Part shown: in pieces, positions 38,475 to 46,151 of the stretch
Layout: the number at the start of each line of letters is the position of its first letter
Position numbering within the stretch: position 1 is the stretch's first letter
Source of the DNA: Holtiella tumoricola
GTDB lineage: Bacteria; Bacillota; Clostridia; Lachnospirales; Cellulosilyticaceae
Length of the DNA stretch: 64,000 nt
Direction of reading: 5' to 3'
Assembly: GCF_027857615.1 (NCBI RefSeq)
Contig: NZ_JAQIFT010000040.1
Span: forward strand, 205,022-269,021
Made by a program: the position numbers and the translations under genes
Notes under the pieces: generated by a model
What the model was told of the DNA's origin: nothing
The model's input: only the letters and a program-made list of their open reading frames with translations
Database searches by the model: none

Positions 38475-39107
38475 ATGAAAGCTATTCCTATTTTTGAAGG
38501 GGTAGAGCAAGATTTACTCAATCAATTAAGCTTAACTTATAAAAAATATAAAAAGGGTGTCACCGTATATATGCAGGGTGAGTCTTGTAAAAGTATGGAT
38601 ATTGTACAATCTGGTAGCTTAGTGGCCTATGCACTTGCCCACAATGGCTCTGAAAATGTAGTCTTTGAATTTGAAAAAGGTAGTATCATTGGTGCAAATC
38701 TTCTTTTTGGCAATGCAAATTATTATCCCATGAATATGTACTGTACAGCTGATTGTGAGCTTTTACATTTAGATAAAGAGAATGTTGAATACCTGCTGCA
38801 TGACTACCAGTTTACCATGCAATTTGTAAAAAGCTTATCCTTAAATGCCCAAGGCATGAATAAAAAAATCACCATGTATACCCAAAAATCCTTACGTGAA
38901 AATCTCCTAGACTACTTACACGCTTTATCTATAGAACAAAAAAGTACTATAGTTACCCTACCCATAAGCAAAAAGCAGTTGGCTGATTATCTAGGTGTAC
39001 AGCGCCCTTCACTTTTCCGTGAACTTAAAAAGTTAAAAGATGAAGGCACGATTGCTATTCAAAATCGACAGATTATCCTTGCTCATATCCATAATATCCA
39101 TGTTTAA
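38475..39107 (+). CDS. Crp/Fnr-family transcriptional regulator
   Basis: A 210-residue regulator. Residues 5-120 are a cyclic-nucleotide-type beta-roll (GVTVYMQGESCKSMDIVQSGSLVAY). Residues about 145-205 are a winged helix (LPISKKQLADYLGVQRPSLFRELKKLKDEG). No Fnr-type Cys cluster is seen, so oxygen sensing through Fe-S is unlikely. Divergent from the split permease, 143 bases apart, and a candidate regulator of it. GAGGTGGG precedes ATG. Confidence 0.9.
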   Translation: MKAIPIFEGVEQDLLNQLSLTYKKYKKGVTVYMQGESCKSMDIVQSGSLVAYALAHNGSENVVFEFEKGSIIGANLLFGNANYYPMNMYCTADCELLHLDKENVEYLLHDYQFTMQFVKSLSLNAQGMNKKITMYTQKSLRENLLDYLHALSIEQKSTIVTLPISKKQLADYLGVQRPSLFRELKKLKDEGTIAIQNRQIILAHIHNIHV

Positions 39108-39115
39108 ATGTAGCA

Positions 39116-39164
39116 AAAAACCTACTTAAATCATCTATTAAGTAGATGATTTAAGTAGGTTTTT
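39116..39164. terminator. Bidirectional terminator hairpin (copy C of the CTACTTA family)
   Basis: A perfect 22-bp stem (39116-39137 with 39143-39164) and a 5-base loop, flanked by A and T runs. The outer half CTACTTAAAT is shared with copies A, B and D. Confidence 0.9.
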
Positions 39165-39173
39165 ATATCCTCT

Positions 39174-39614
39174 TTATTCTTGTACGATTTCATAATGCCA
39201 GTCAATGATCCCACCAAAATCATAGACATTCTCGTAACCGAAAGCCAAAAACTTACGGGCAGCTTCCTCACTACGGTGCCCACTTCGACAATAAATAAGT
39301 ATCGTGTCATCTGTATTAGGTAAACTCTCAAGTAGTATATTCCCAATCGTTTCATTAGGGATTACCATTGCATTTTGAATATGCCCTGTATCATATTCCT
39401 CTTGAGTACGTACATCTACAATAATCACTTCCTCTTAGTCTATCATACCTTTGGCTTCTTCTTCAGTAATTTTATGATAAGCCCCTGTTTCTTCCAAAAC
39501 GATATTATCACTAGTTGAATGTTCTGATGCTACTAGATTATCGGATGTAGGACTTACTACTATACAGCCAGTCAAAAACACCACTGTGAAGACGACTAAA
39601 ATACTTTTAATCAT
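39174..39614 (-). pseudogene. Rhodanese-domain lipoprotein interrupted by one in-frame TAA
   Basis: From ATG 39614 (AAGGAG just upstream; ATG 39617 is possible) a lipoprotein signal (VVFTVVFLTGC) leads into a linker and the conserved lead-in ITEEEAKGMID. A TAA follows at 39435-39433 and the same frame then continues as EEVIIVDVRTQEEYD. The rhodanese domain runs to stop 39174, with the active-site loop YCRSGHRS and Cys intact. One base change would restore a 146-residue protein. Either a nonsense mutation, a sequence error, or two proteins, since GTG 39428 could start the rhodanese part alone. It would be a sulfur-transfer or persulfide-handling protein at the membrane. Confidence 0.82.
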
Positions 39615-39770
39615 CATTACTCCTTCCATAGCTATCCTAGCGTTTTATTTACCTTCATCACTTCTCATAATAGCTCTATCTCTTAATATAGACTTAAGTA
39701 TATCTATTTTTATAAATCTATTAAACTAGACACTTTTTAGTAACCTTATCTTTTATAAAGATTTGCTCTA

Positions 39771-41735
39771 TTATAAATCAGAAAATTCAAGTTGTACGAT
39801 TTGATTGCCTTCATATTGAACTCTAGATTTTTTAACTGCATCTTCTAATGCATTCTTAATTGGCAATGTAATTGTAAAGCTTGCCCCTTTTCCCTCTAAA
39901 CTTTCTACAGTAATCTCTCCCTCATGTAAATCTATTAACCGTTTGACTATGTATAGACCAATTCCACTTCCCTCACCTGACTTTGCCAATTTATTATCTA
40001 TACTGTAAAATTTCATAAAAATTTGTTCTAATTTATCTGAAGCAATGCCTATACCTGAATCTTGAATACGTATTTTGACGTACCCCTCAACTTTTTCCAT
40101 AGATGCATTAATTTTGCCTGACTTTGTCGTAAACTTAATCGCGTTAGATAATAAATTAAGAATAACCCGTTCTATTTTTTCGATATCTATTACTGTAAAG
40201 ATTTCTTCATCTTCTGTATCAAATATAAACTCGATTTCCCTTTGTTGCATATAATCAAGTGCACCTAAACAGATATCTTCTACCACCTCTACGATGTTAA
40301 CATATTCAAATTTCATCTGATAGCAGCTCTCATCCTCTAGTTTCACTGTATCCACTAAGTTATTAACTAATCGTAGCAGTTTATTAGAATTTTGTGTAAT
40401 TACCTTTAGTCGATTTATAAGATATTCACGTTCAATCTCCTCATCTATAGACTCAAGTAACTGAACACTACTTCTAATAACATTAATAGGCGTCTTAAGA
40501 TCATGACTTATACCTGCAATAAAATCTGTTTTTATTTGGGCTTGCAGTTTAGTTTGCTCATAAAGCTTTTTACTTTTCTTAACAGCTTGCCTTTGCCTAT
40601 AAATATAATAAAATAAATAAGCTATCAGACCTAGTATACCTAAAATAAGACTCCTCATAATGTATTTCATACTTCTAGGTAACAAGAATTGAAACTTTGG
40701 CCTATTTATAAGGATACTATTTTGAGGAATCTTACTAACCTGAAGGTTATTTATATAGATTTGTTCATAATCAAATATATAATCATTTTCGCCTATTCGT
40801 ATCTCTGGAAATTCTTGTTCTTCCAAAATGGTATTTGCCATCTTGGCAAGTTCTATCCCTTCTCTTTCTGCTCTACCTGCAACACCTCCTATCACACCTT
40901 TTCCTACATAATTTTCATCATAGGTATAGATTGGTGCGTTGCTGACTAATTTAATCTGCTCTATTATTTTCTTAGCGAACACTACCGTTTGTGTTTCTCG
41001 ACTTATATAGTTATTTCCTATTATAATCGCATAATTAGAATCCTTCTCTTCCTTAAGATTCTGTATAATATCTTCTATATAAATCTCCCACATAAACTCA
41101 AGCTCTAATTGCTTTGCATATACTTTCTTTACTGAGCTATATTTCTCTTCAAATTCAGGTGTATTTTCTAAGTCACAAGCTACTTGAATAAATTTTATTT
41201 TTTCAATGTCTTTATGATTTTCTTTAATTAAGTTAACGATTTTTGTTATATTGCTATCATATAGAATACCTGTTACATGATTTTTTTCTTCTTCATTAAT
41301 TACAGTATTTATAGATGCTCCTGAAAATAATATAGGTACTTCATAAAATATACTTTCTTGATTTAAAACTTCTTCTTTCATTATTTCTAATCCACTATTG
41401 CCTAATGTGCCAAGTAAGTCTGGATTAAAATTTTTATATTTACTATTGAGTAATTCTATAAACTCTTTATAATATTCCTCACTATTATAAAGGCTACTAT
41501 TAAGATACTCTATCTCTAAATTAATGTTTCCTCCTCTTAACTCTTCTAATTCATGAATAAACTTAGGTATTAATTTGCTACTCCAACTATTGGTATTATT
41601 ATAAGAGTCTATTATTAATATATTGGTATTTTCAACTTCTCTTTCTTTATAAGCATATAGCCTAGTTGGAAATAAACCAAATAAAAATAAACTGATTATA
41701 ATCAATTGATAGATTTTTTTCTGTATCAGGTGCAT
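39771..41735 (-). CDS. Orphan sensor histidine kinase with ABC-substrate-binding-like sensor
   Basis: A 654-residue membrane kinase. A first helix/signal at 8-28 precedes an extracellular domain (about 30-350) resembling the ABC-substrate-binding-like sensor family (NTNILIIDSYNNTNSW, FSGASINTVINEEEKNHVTGILYD). The second helix is about 358-380. HisKA has phospho-acceptor H411 in GISHDLKTPINVI. The HATPase has NLLSNAIKFT, DSGIGI and GEGSGIGLYIVK. No response regulator lies beside it, so the partner is elsewhere. The kinase is of the classical type, unlike the three YesM-type kinases here. Confidence 0.9.
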   Translation of the reverse strand: MHLIQKKIYQLIIISLFLFGLFPTRLYAYKEREVENTNILIIDSYNNTNSWSSKLIPKFIHELEELRGGNINLEIEYLNSSLYNSEEYYKEFIELLNSKYKNFNPDLLGTLGNSGLEIMKEEVLNQESIFYEVPILFSGASINTVINEEEKNHVTGILYDSNITKIVNLIKENHKDIEKIKFIQVACDLENTPEFEEKYSSVKKVYAKQLELEFMWEIYIEDIIQNLKEEKDSNYAIIIGNNYISRETQTVVFAKKIIEQIKLVSNAPIYTYDENYVGKGVIGGVAGRAEREGIELAKMANTILEEQEFPEIRIGENDYIFDYEQIYINNLQVSKIPQNSILINRPKFQFLLPRSMKYIMRSLILGILGLIAYLFYYIYRQRQAVKKSKKLYEQTKLQAQIKTDFIAGISHDLKTPINVIRSSVQLLESIDEEIEREYLINRLKVITQNSNKLLRLVNNLVDTVKLEDESCYQMKFEYVNIVEVVEDICLGALDYMQQREIEFIFDTEDEEIFTVIDIEKIERVILNLLSNAIKFTTKSGKINASMEKVEGYVKIRIQDSGIGIASDKLEQIFMKFYSIDNKLAKSGEGSGIGLYIVKRLIDLHEGEITVESLEGKGASFTITLPIKNALEDAVKKSRVQYEGNQIVQLEFSDL

Positions 41736-41871
41736 AGAGTCCCCTTATATAATTTATTTTTAACTTCAAATTATTATAAAAATATAATTTTGAATCTAGA
41801 TTCATTTTACAACATCTCCTATCTAATTCCAATACTCTATCTAAATCTTAACCATTTTATTATCCTAATAT

Positions 41872-41919
41872 AAAAAGCCTACTTAAATGTCTATTATGTG
41901 ACATTTAAGTAGGCTTTTT
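41872..41919. terminator. Terminator hairpin (copy D of the CTACTTA family)
   Basis: A perfect 20-bp stem (41872-41891 with 41900-41919), loop of eight bases, downstream of the secreted protein gene. Its stem contains CTACTTAAATGTC, shared with copies A and C. Confidence 0.9.
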
Positions 41920-41954
41920 ATAAGCTATATATTTAGTTGATCTTTACATTAAGC

Positions 41955-42731
41955 TTATCTAATGATAGGAATTCTAACATTGATTGGTACAGATGAGTTT
42001 GTTGCATTACCTTCAATTTTGAATTCGAAATGTGTTCTCCAAGATTCTACACCATTCATTGCTTGTACGCGCATCTTAACTTGGTTTGGTTTAAGGCTAT
42101 CACAGTATGCTACTGGATAAATGTACATGCCACATGAATTCATCATACTCACTCTGATGTAATTTCCAAAACATGTTGTATTAAATCTTGCATTATTAAT
42201 ATTCATAACTAGGTCAAAGCCTTGTGTTAATTGTTGAACGGTAACACCTTTATCTACATTTGTTGTAATAGATGGTGTACCAACATGGGCTAAATCATTA
42301 ATAACTTTAATCGTAATTGTTCTATCTGCGCCATCTGAAAATACAGAACCATCAATATTAATCACCCAATCTCCACTGTATGCAATACCTGGATTTGACC
42401 AGTTTACATTCATTGAAAAGAGTTCTTTGTTGTAATGTACACCTTCTGATACGCTTACATCATAATTATGTGTTACTGCATCACTAAACTTGTAAGGATC
42501 TGTTGTTGTTAATTTCACACCATTCAGTTTAAATTCGATATGAACAGCGCCATCGCCTTTTACCATATCTGAATATCTAACTGTTGTAATATTAGGTGTA
42601 ATACCTTGCATTCCTACATTTTGTTGATTGGTTACACTTGTTGCTTGTACAGGCGCTGCCATAACTGGTGTTACCCCTACACTCATTACAATTAATCCTA
42701 CTGCTGCTAGTTTTTTCATCATTTTTTTCAT
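41955..42731 (-). CDS. Secreted protein of unknown function under c-di-GMP riboswitch control
   Basis: A 258-residue exported protein. ATG 42731 is chosen because GGAAGGAAG lies upstream and the sequence begins with a signal peptide (MKKLAAVGLIVMSVGVTPVMAAPV). The mature part is beta-rich with N-rich segments (DGAVHIEFKLNGVKLTTTDPYKF, GDWVINIDGSVFSDGADRTITIKV, WRTHFEFKIEGNATNSSVPINVRIP). I do not recognise a family. No anchor motif (LPXTG, SLH) is visible, so it is probably released or loosely bound. The leader carries a cyclic-di-GMP riboswitch and a terminator, so expression follows the motile/sessile signal. Confidence 0.8.
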   Translation of the reverse strand: MKKMMKKLAAVGLIVMSVGVTPVMAAPVQATSVTNQQNVGMQGITPNITTVRYSDMVKGDGAVHIEFKLNGVKLTTTDPYKFSDAVTHNYDVSVSEGVHYNKELFSMNVNWSNPGIAYSGDWVINIDGSVFSDGADRTITIKVINDLAHVGTPSITTNVDKGVTVQQLTQGFDLVMNINNARFNTTCFGNYIRVSMMNSCGMYIYPVAYCDSLKPNQVKMRVQAMNGVESWRTHFEFKIEGNATNSSVPINVRIPIIR

Positions 42732-42771
42732 TTCTTTCTTCCTTCCTATTCTTATGAAATAGATAAGGACG

Positions 42772-42800
42772 CAAAAAAAGCCTATCCAATAGGAATAGAC
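42772..42800 (-). terminator. Riboswitch-controlled terminator hairpin
   Basis: On the minus strand a short hairpin (CTATTCC, loop TATT, GGATAG, one bulged T) is followed by seven T. It lies between the aptamer and the start codon and is the likely expression-platform terminator. A hairpin with a perfect 11-bp stem (42841-42851 with 42868-42878) lies between it and the aptamer, with another at 42813-42835. Confidence 0.65.
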
Positions 42801-42878
42801 CACAGCGAATAAGGGTACAAATTAAATTTGTATCCTTAATAAAAGTTAATACTCAAATAAAAGCTTATATTAACTTTT

Positions 42879-42948
42879 AGCAACTGGCTGGTATAGCATA
42901 TGCCTTAACCCCTATAGCTTTGCGTCGCAAGGTTTCCCTTGTTTTGCC
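42879..42948 (-). ncRNA. Cyclic-di-GMP-I (GEMM) riboswitch aptamer
   Basis: Minus-strand sequence shows the class I signature: GGCAA...TTGCT closing helix, CAAGG-GAAA-CCTTG stem with GNRA tetraloop, the highly conserved CGACGCAAAGC core and a second hairpin (GCTATAGGGGTTAAGGC... to CCAGCC) that receives the tetraloop. It lies 150-215 bases before a secreted-protein start and is followed by terminator-like hairpins. Class I aptamers bind cyclic di-GMP and in Clostridia often control surface proteins. Whether binding turns the gene on or off is not decidable by eye. Confidence 0.85.
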
Positions 42949-42965
42949 TATTCATTTACACTAAA

Positions 42966-42994
42966 ATAATACACTATAGTATAATTTTAGTCAA
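42966..42994 (-). promoter_or_regulatory. Promoter of the riboswitch-controlled gene
   Basis: TTGACT (42994-42989) and TATTAT (42971-42966) with exactly 17 bases between, on the minus strand. Predicted transcription start is about seven bases later, so the aptamer begins within 15 bases of the 5' end. Confidence 0.75.
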
Positions 42995-43073
42995 TAATTA
43001 CTATTTGTTTTTTTTAACGACTTCTTAATACTTAACTTTTTAATAGATATACAAATGTTACCATAAGTGCAAT

Positions 43074-43118
43074 AAAGTTCTACCTAAATGCCATTTACTG
43101 ACAAATAAGTAGATCTTT
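43074..43118 (-). terminator. Degenerate terminator hairpin (copy E of the CTACTTA family)
   Basis: Imperfect stem (AAAGTTCTACCTA... with ...TAAGTAGATCTTT) beyond the sialidase-like gene stop. The same layout as copies A-D with several mismatches, as in an older, decaying copy. Confidence 0.6.
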
Positions 43119-43143
43119 ATTCGCTATTCATTTTCACTTATTT

Positions 43144-44190
43144 TTATTTCATAAGATACATCTTATCAAACACAGCAAGAATTAATGCCTCCGGATAGCC
43201 ACCTTCTTCTACTTTATTATGCTCAAAAAAGCAATAATAGTACTTTCCATCTGGTGAAATTGCAATATCTGCATACCCTGCGACTTCTGCAATCTTTTTA
43301 CTATATTTCCATGTTTTTGCATCATCTTCGCTCATACGGACAGTTAAATTAATTCGTGGCGCCCACCCCCTTGCATCATTGTATGCACAATTGACAAATA
43401 AAATGGTATCCTCTGTTTTTACAATACTCCCAAAACAAATAGGATCTGGTAAGTTCATATCTGCAACAGGCTTAGAAAATTGATCTTTCCCATTAGGAGA
43501 TACAGCAGTATAGCGATAATGTACTTTTCCATTGTGGCGAATATTAAGCATTACACAACCATCTGATAACTCTACAGCTTGTGTTTCATTAGGCCAAACA
43601 AAGTCATCCTCTGTACTCTCACTCCCATAAATGATCTCACCACGCTCCCATGTTTGACCACCATCATCACTTATAATAGTACTCACCTGTGTAGGAAAAT
43701 GGTTATTACCTTCTCCACGGGCTAGCCAAATAGGCACAACTAATCTTCCATTTTGTAGCTCAATCCCATGACCTGGACCTACTGCAAACAAAGACCAATT
43801 ATATTCTTGTCTAAAAGCTTCTACGCATTCTAAGATGCTTACTGGCTCTGAAAAGGTAGCCCCATCATCATAGCTTACTTGATAGAAAAGTTGCCTGTAA
43901 TCCTTTTGCCATAAAAAATGAACCTTTCCATCTTTTGATGCGATCATGACAGGATTATTGATGGCTATTTCATCATCATAGACCACCATTTGCCTTATAT
44001 CAAAAGTAGTACCTCCATCTATACTCCTTCGTACACCAATCCCACGTGTACTCCAATCACTTTCGCTCAGTCTTGTTTCATAATAGGTAATTATTGTACC
44101 TTTTGTTGTCACTACAATTCCAGGTATTCTATAAGCCTTAAACCCCTGTTCACCACTTGTTTCAATATTGACCCATTTTAATTCGCTCAT
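43144..44190 (-). CDS. Sialidase-like BNR/Asp-box repeat protein
   Basis: A 348-residue cytoplasmic protein of the six-bladed sialidase fold. The start ATG 44190 has GGAG nine bases upstream; a GTG at 44205 is also possible. It shows the RIP motif (AYRIPGIVV, Arg triad member), two Asp-box-like motifs (SIDGGTTF, SDDGGQTW) and E in YETRLSESD. No signal peptide. It follows nanA by a few bases, so an exo-sialidase or a sialic-acid-processing role is likely, but a related glycosidase cannot be excluded. Confidence 0.8.
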   Translation of the reverse strand: MSELKWVNIETSGEQGFKAYRIPGIVVTTKGTIITYYETRLSESDWSTRGIGVRRSIDGGTTFDIRQMVVYDDEIAINNPVMIASKDGKVHFLWQKDYRQLFYQVSYDDGATFSEPVSILECVEAFRQEYNWSLFAVGPGHGIELQNGRLVVPIWLARGEGNNHFPTQVSTIISDDGGQTWERGEIIYGSESTEDDFVWPNETQAVELSDGCVMLNIRHNGKVHYRYTAVSPNGKDQFSKPVADMNLPDPICFGSIVKTEDTILFVNCAYNDARGWAPRINLTVRMSEDDAKTWKYSKKIAEVAGYADIAISPDGKYYYCFFEHNKVEEGGYPEALILAVFDKMYLMK

Positions 44191-44207
44191 CCTTATCGTC
44201 TCCACTT

Positions 44208-45134
44208 TTAAATGTTTTTTAAGAACGCTACTTCTGTTACATGGTACTTGTCTTTAATTTGTCTTAATGCTTCTTTAAATGTATCTAACTCACTGTCTTT
44301 ATAGTTGGTAAAAGGTCGACGTGAATAACCTGCATCTACACCTTGCCACTTAATCATATTTCTCATAAGTGCTATATAGTCATATTTTAATGCCGCAAGA
44401 ATAATTTCTGTTGCAATTTTTTGCAGACGCACGCCTTTGGTAAGTTCTCCCCTTTGAACAGCTTGATTAATCTCTTTAAATAATTCTGGCATTACATTAT
44501 AAAATGAACCAATAATACCATCTGTTCCTAAAGCAAGCCCTGAAAATGACATTTCATCACATCCTGAATAAATCATAAACTTTTCACCCAATATTTCTTT
44601 GAGATGCCCCATTTGATCGTGGTCTTTGCCTGTAAATTTCAAACCTTTTACATTCTCTAGTTGGGATAACTTTAAAATAAGCTCTGTTCCCATCAAACCA
44701 GCTAATGGCACATTATAAATAATCATTGGAAGAGGGGTAGCTTCTGCAATATCTTTATAATAATTATAAATATTTTGTTCACTAAACCTCCAGTAAAAAG
44801 GTGGTACTGAAGAAACTGCATCTGCTCCCACTTCATAAGCATGTTTGGCAAGATCTATAGATTTTTTAGTCCCAATATCCCCTATATGTACAATCACAGG
44901 TTTTCTTCCTGCGACCCTATGTACAACTGTTTCTACTACCTTTTTTCTCTCCTCCCCTGTCATTAAAAAACCTTCTCCGGTACTTCCTGTAAGATAAAAT
45001 CCATCCACATCTCTTTTTAATAAAAAGTCAACCAGTGCTTCTGTTCTTTTAACATCAACTTCTTCATTTTCATCAAATAATGTAAGCATTGCAGGAATAA
45101 CACCGCTTATCGCTTCAATATCAAAGTGGCTCAT
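44208..45134 (-). CDS. nanA: N-acetylneuraminate lyase (DapA/NanA family)
   Basis: Cleaves N-acetylneuraminate to N-acetylmannosamine and pyruvate, first step of sialic acid catabolism. A 308-residue TIM-barrel aldolase with GSTGEGF near residue 50, Y140 in IIYNVPLAG and Schiff-base K166 in GLKFTGKDHD. The FTGKDHDQM and SGCDE pattern favours NanA over dihydrodipicolinate synthase. Transcribed with the sialidase-like gene and divergent from a GntR-type regulator with a strong operator between them. AAGGAG precedes ATG. A sialic acid transporter or nanE/nanK genes are not in the window. Confidence 0.85.
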   Translation of the reverse strand: MSHFDIEAISGVIPAMLTLFDENEEVDVKRTEALVDFLLKRDVDGFYLTGSTGEGFLMTGEERKKVVETVVHRVAGRKPVIVHIGDIGTKKSIDLAKHAYEVGADAVSSVPPFYWRFSEQNIYNYYKDIAEATPLPMIIYNVPLAGLMGTELILKLSQLENVKGLKFTGKDHDQMGHLKEILGEKFMIYSGCDEMSFSGLALGTDGIIGSFYNVMPELFKEINQAVQRGELTKGVRLQKIATEIILAALKYDYIALMRNMIKWQGVDAGYSRRPFTNYKDSELDTFKEALRQIKDKYHVTEVAFLKNI

Positions 45135-45198
45135 TATATAATCTCCTTTTTATCTTCTTATTCATTTGTACTTTGTCCTACAAACTACTATTATAATA

Positions 45199-45259
45199 CT
45201 TTAGTATAAATTTAAATGTCAATACGTTTGTTGACATTTAAATGAAACTTTAATACTAT
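45199..45259. promoter_or_regulatory. Divergent promoters overlapped by a 34-base palindromic operator
   Basis: A perfect inverted repeat, ATTTAAATGTCAA (45210-45222), 8-base spacer, TTGACATTTAAAT (45231-45243). The inner ends form TTGACA on both strands. Plus strand: TTGACA 45231, 17 bases, TACTAT 45254, reading to the GntR gene. Minus strand: TTGACA, 18 bases, TATTAT near 45199, reading to nanA. A dimeric repressor bound here would block both promoters. It lies between a GntR gene and its likely targets. Confidence 0.8.
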
Positions 45260-45313
45260 GTTCTTGTACTTAATCTCAAAAAGCTACAAATACTTTAATA
45301 AAGGTTGTGTCTA

Positions 45314-46045
45314 ATGTCTCATACAAAAGCACCTACTATGAAAAACTTAAAAAGTCGCAAACTCTATTTACAAGTTTACGACGAACTCAAAGATTATATT
45401 GTCCAAAATCAACTTAAACCTGGTGATAAACTTCCTACAGAAATGGAGATGTGTACACTACTTGGTGTCAGTCGAAATGTATTAAGAGAAGCTATCAAAT
45501 CATTAGAGATCTCAGGAATCGTTAGTTCAAAGCCAGGTGTTGGTATTATCATACAAGAATTTAATACAGATTTTTTATTCCATAATTTACTCTATAATTT
45601 AGCCGGAGATAGCGAAAAACTTTTATCTCAGACTTTGGCCGTTAGGCGCACTTTAGAACTTGGTTTTCTTCAAGAAGCCTTTGATCATTTAACCCAAGAG
45701 GACCTCATTCTACTACAGAACCATCTAGAAATAATGCAAAATATTCAAAAGGAAAATAGTAAGCAAAAGAATCTTCAGCTTATCTTTGGAGCTGAATTTT
45801 ATGAAGCTGATGCGAACTTCCATCAAACACTTTTTGCTTCTACAGGGAATACTATTTTATCTTCTATTATCCAAGCCGTTTGGGCATGTGATAAATATCA
45901 TAAGCAACACATTCAGCCACCCTATATGGAACAAACTGTTGCTAAACATGAGAAAATCGTTGCAGCTCTTCTTGCCAAAGATTTTGAGGCCTTTAAGCAA
46001 GCGATGAACTATCATTTTAATGTGCATTATAAAACTTATGACTAA
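45314..46045 (+). CDS. GntR/FadR-family regulator, likely sialic acid repressor
   Basis: A 243-residue regulator. Start ATG 45314 has AAAGG upstream; TTG 45305 and ATG 45338 are alternatives. Winged helix at about 25-85 (LYLQVYDELKDYIVQNQLKPGDKLPTEMEMCTLLGVSRNVLREAIKSLEISGI) and an all-helical FCD ligand domain at about 100-235 (RRTLELGFLQEAFDHL, ADANFHQTLFASTGNTIL, HEKIVAALLAKDFEAFKQAM), which usually binds a metal and an organic acid. It faces nanA across the palindromic operator. It is followed by a strong terminator. Confidence 0.9.
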   Translation: MSHTKAPTMKNLKSRKLYLQVYDELKDYIVQNQLKPGDKLPTEMEMCTLLGVSRNVLREAIKSLEISGIVSSKPGVGIIIQEFNTDFLFHNLLYNLAGDSEKLLSQTLAVRRTLELGFLQEAFDHLTQEDLILLQNHLEIMQNIQKENSKQKNLQLIFGAEFYEADANFHQTLFASTGNTILSSIIQAVWACDKYHKQHIQPPYMEQTVAKHEKIVAALLAKDFEAFKQAMNYHFNVHYKTYD

Positions 46046-46048
46046 GCA

Positions 46049-46093
46049 AATAGTACAAAAATTTTTAGGTTACCTTAAAATTTTTGTACTATT
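46049..46093 (+). terminator. Strong terminator after the GntR regulator gene
   Basis: A perfect 17-bp stem (46049-46065 with 46077-46093) with an extra AGG/CCT pairing, then TTTATTTTTTTT. It separates the regulator from the permease gene, though read-through could link them. Confidence 0.9.
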
Positions 46094-46151
46094 TTATTTT
46101 TTTTATCAATACACTAGTAGTACAAATCATTTTATAAGGAGGAGTGTACAT

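Noticed and set aside
39131..39355. 74-codon minus-strand frame next to the rhodanese
   Set aside because: Different frame over the rhodanese active-site region and its terminator; the 39174-39614 frame carries the recognisable domain.
39433..39435. Recoding of the in-frame stop (selenocysteine or similar)
   Set aside because: The codon is TAA, which is not used for selenocysteine, and no recoding element is visible.
46020..46151. N-terminal extension of the nucleobase permease
   Set aside because: It would translate through the 46049-46093 terminator stem; ATG 46152 has a strong AGGAGG.
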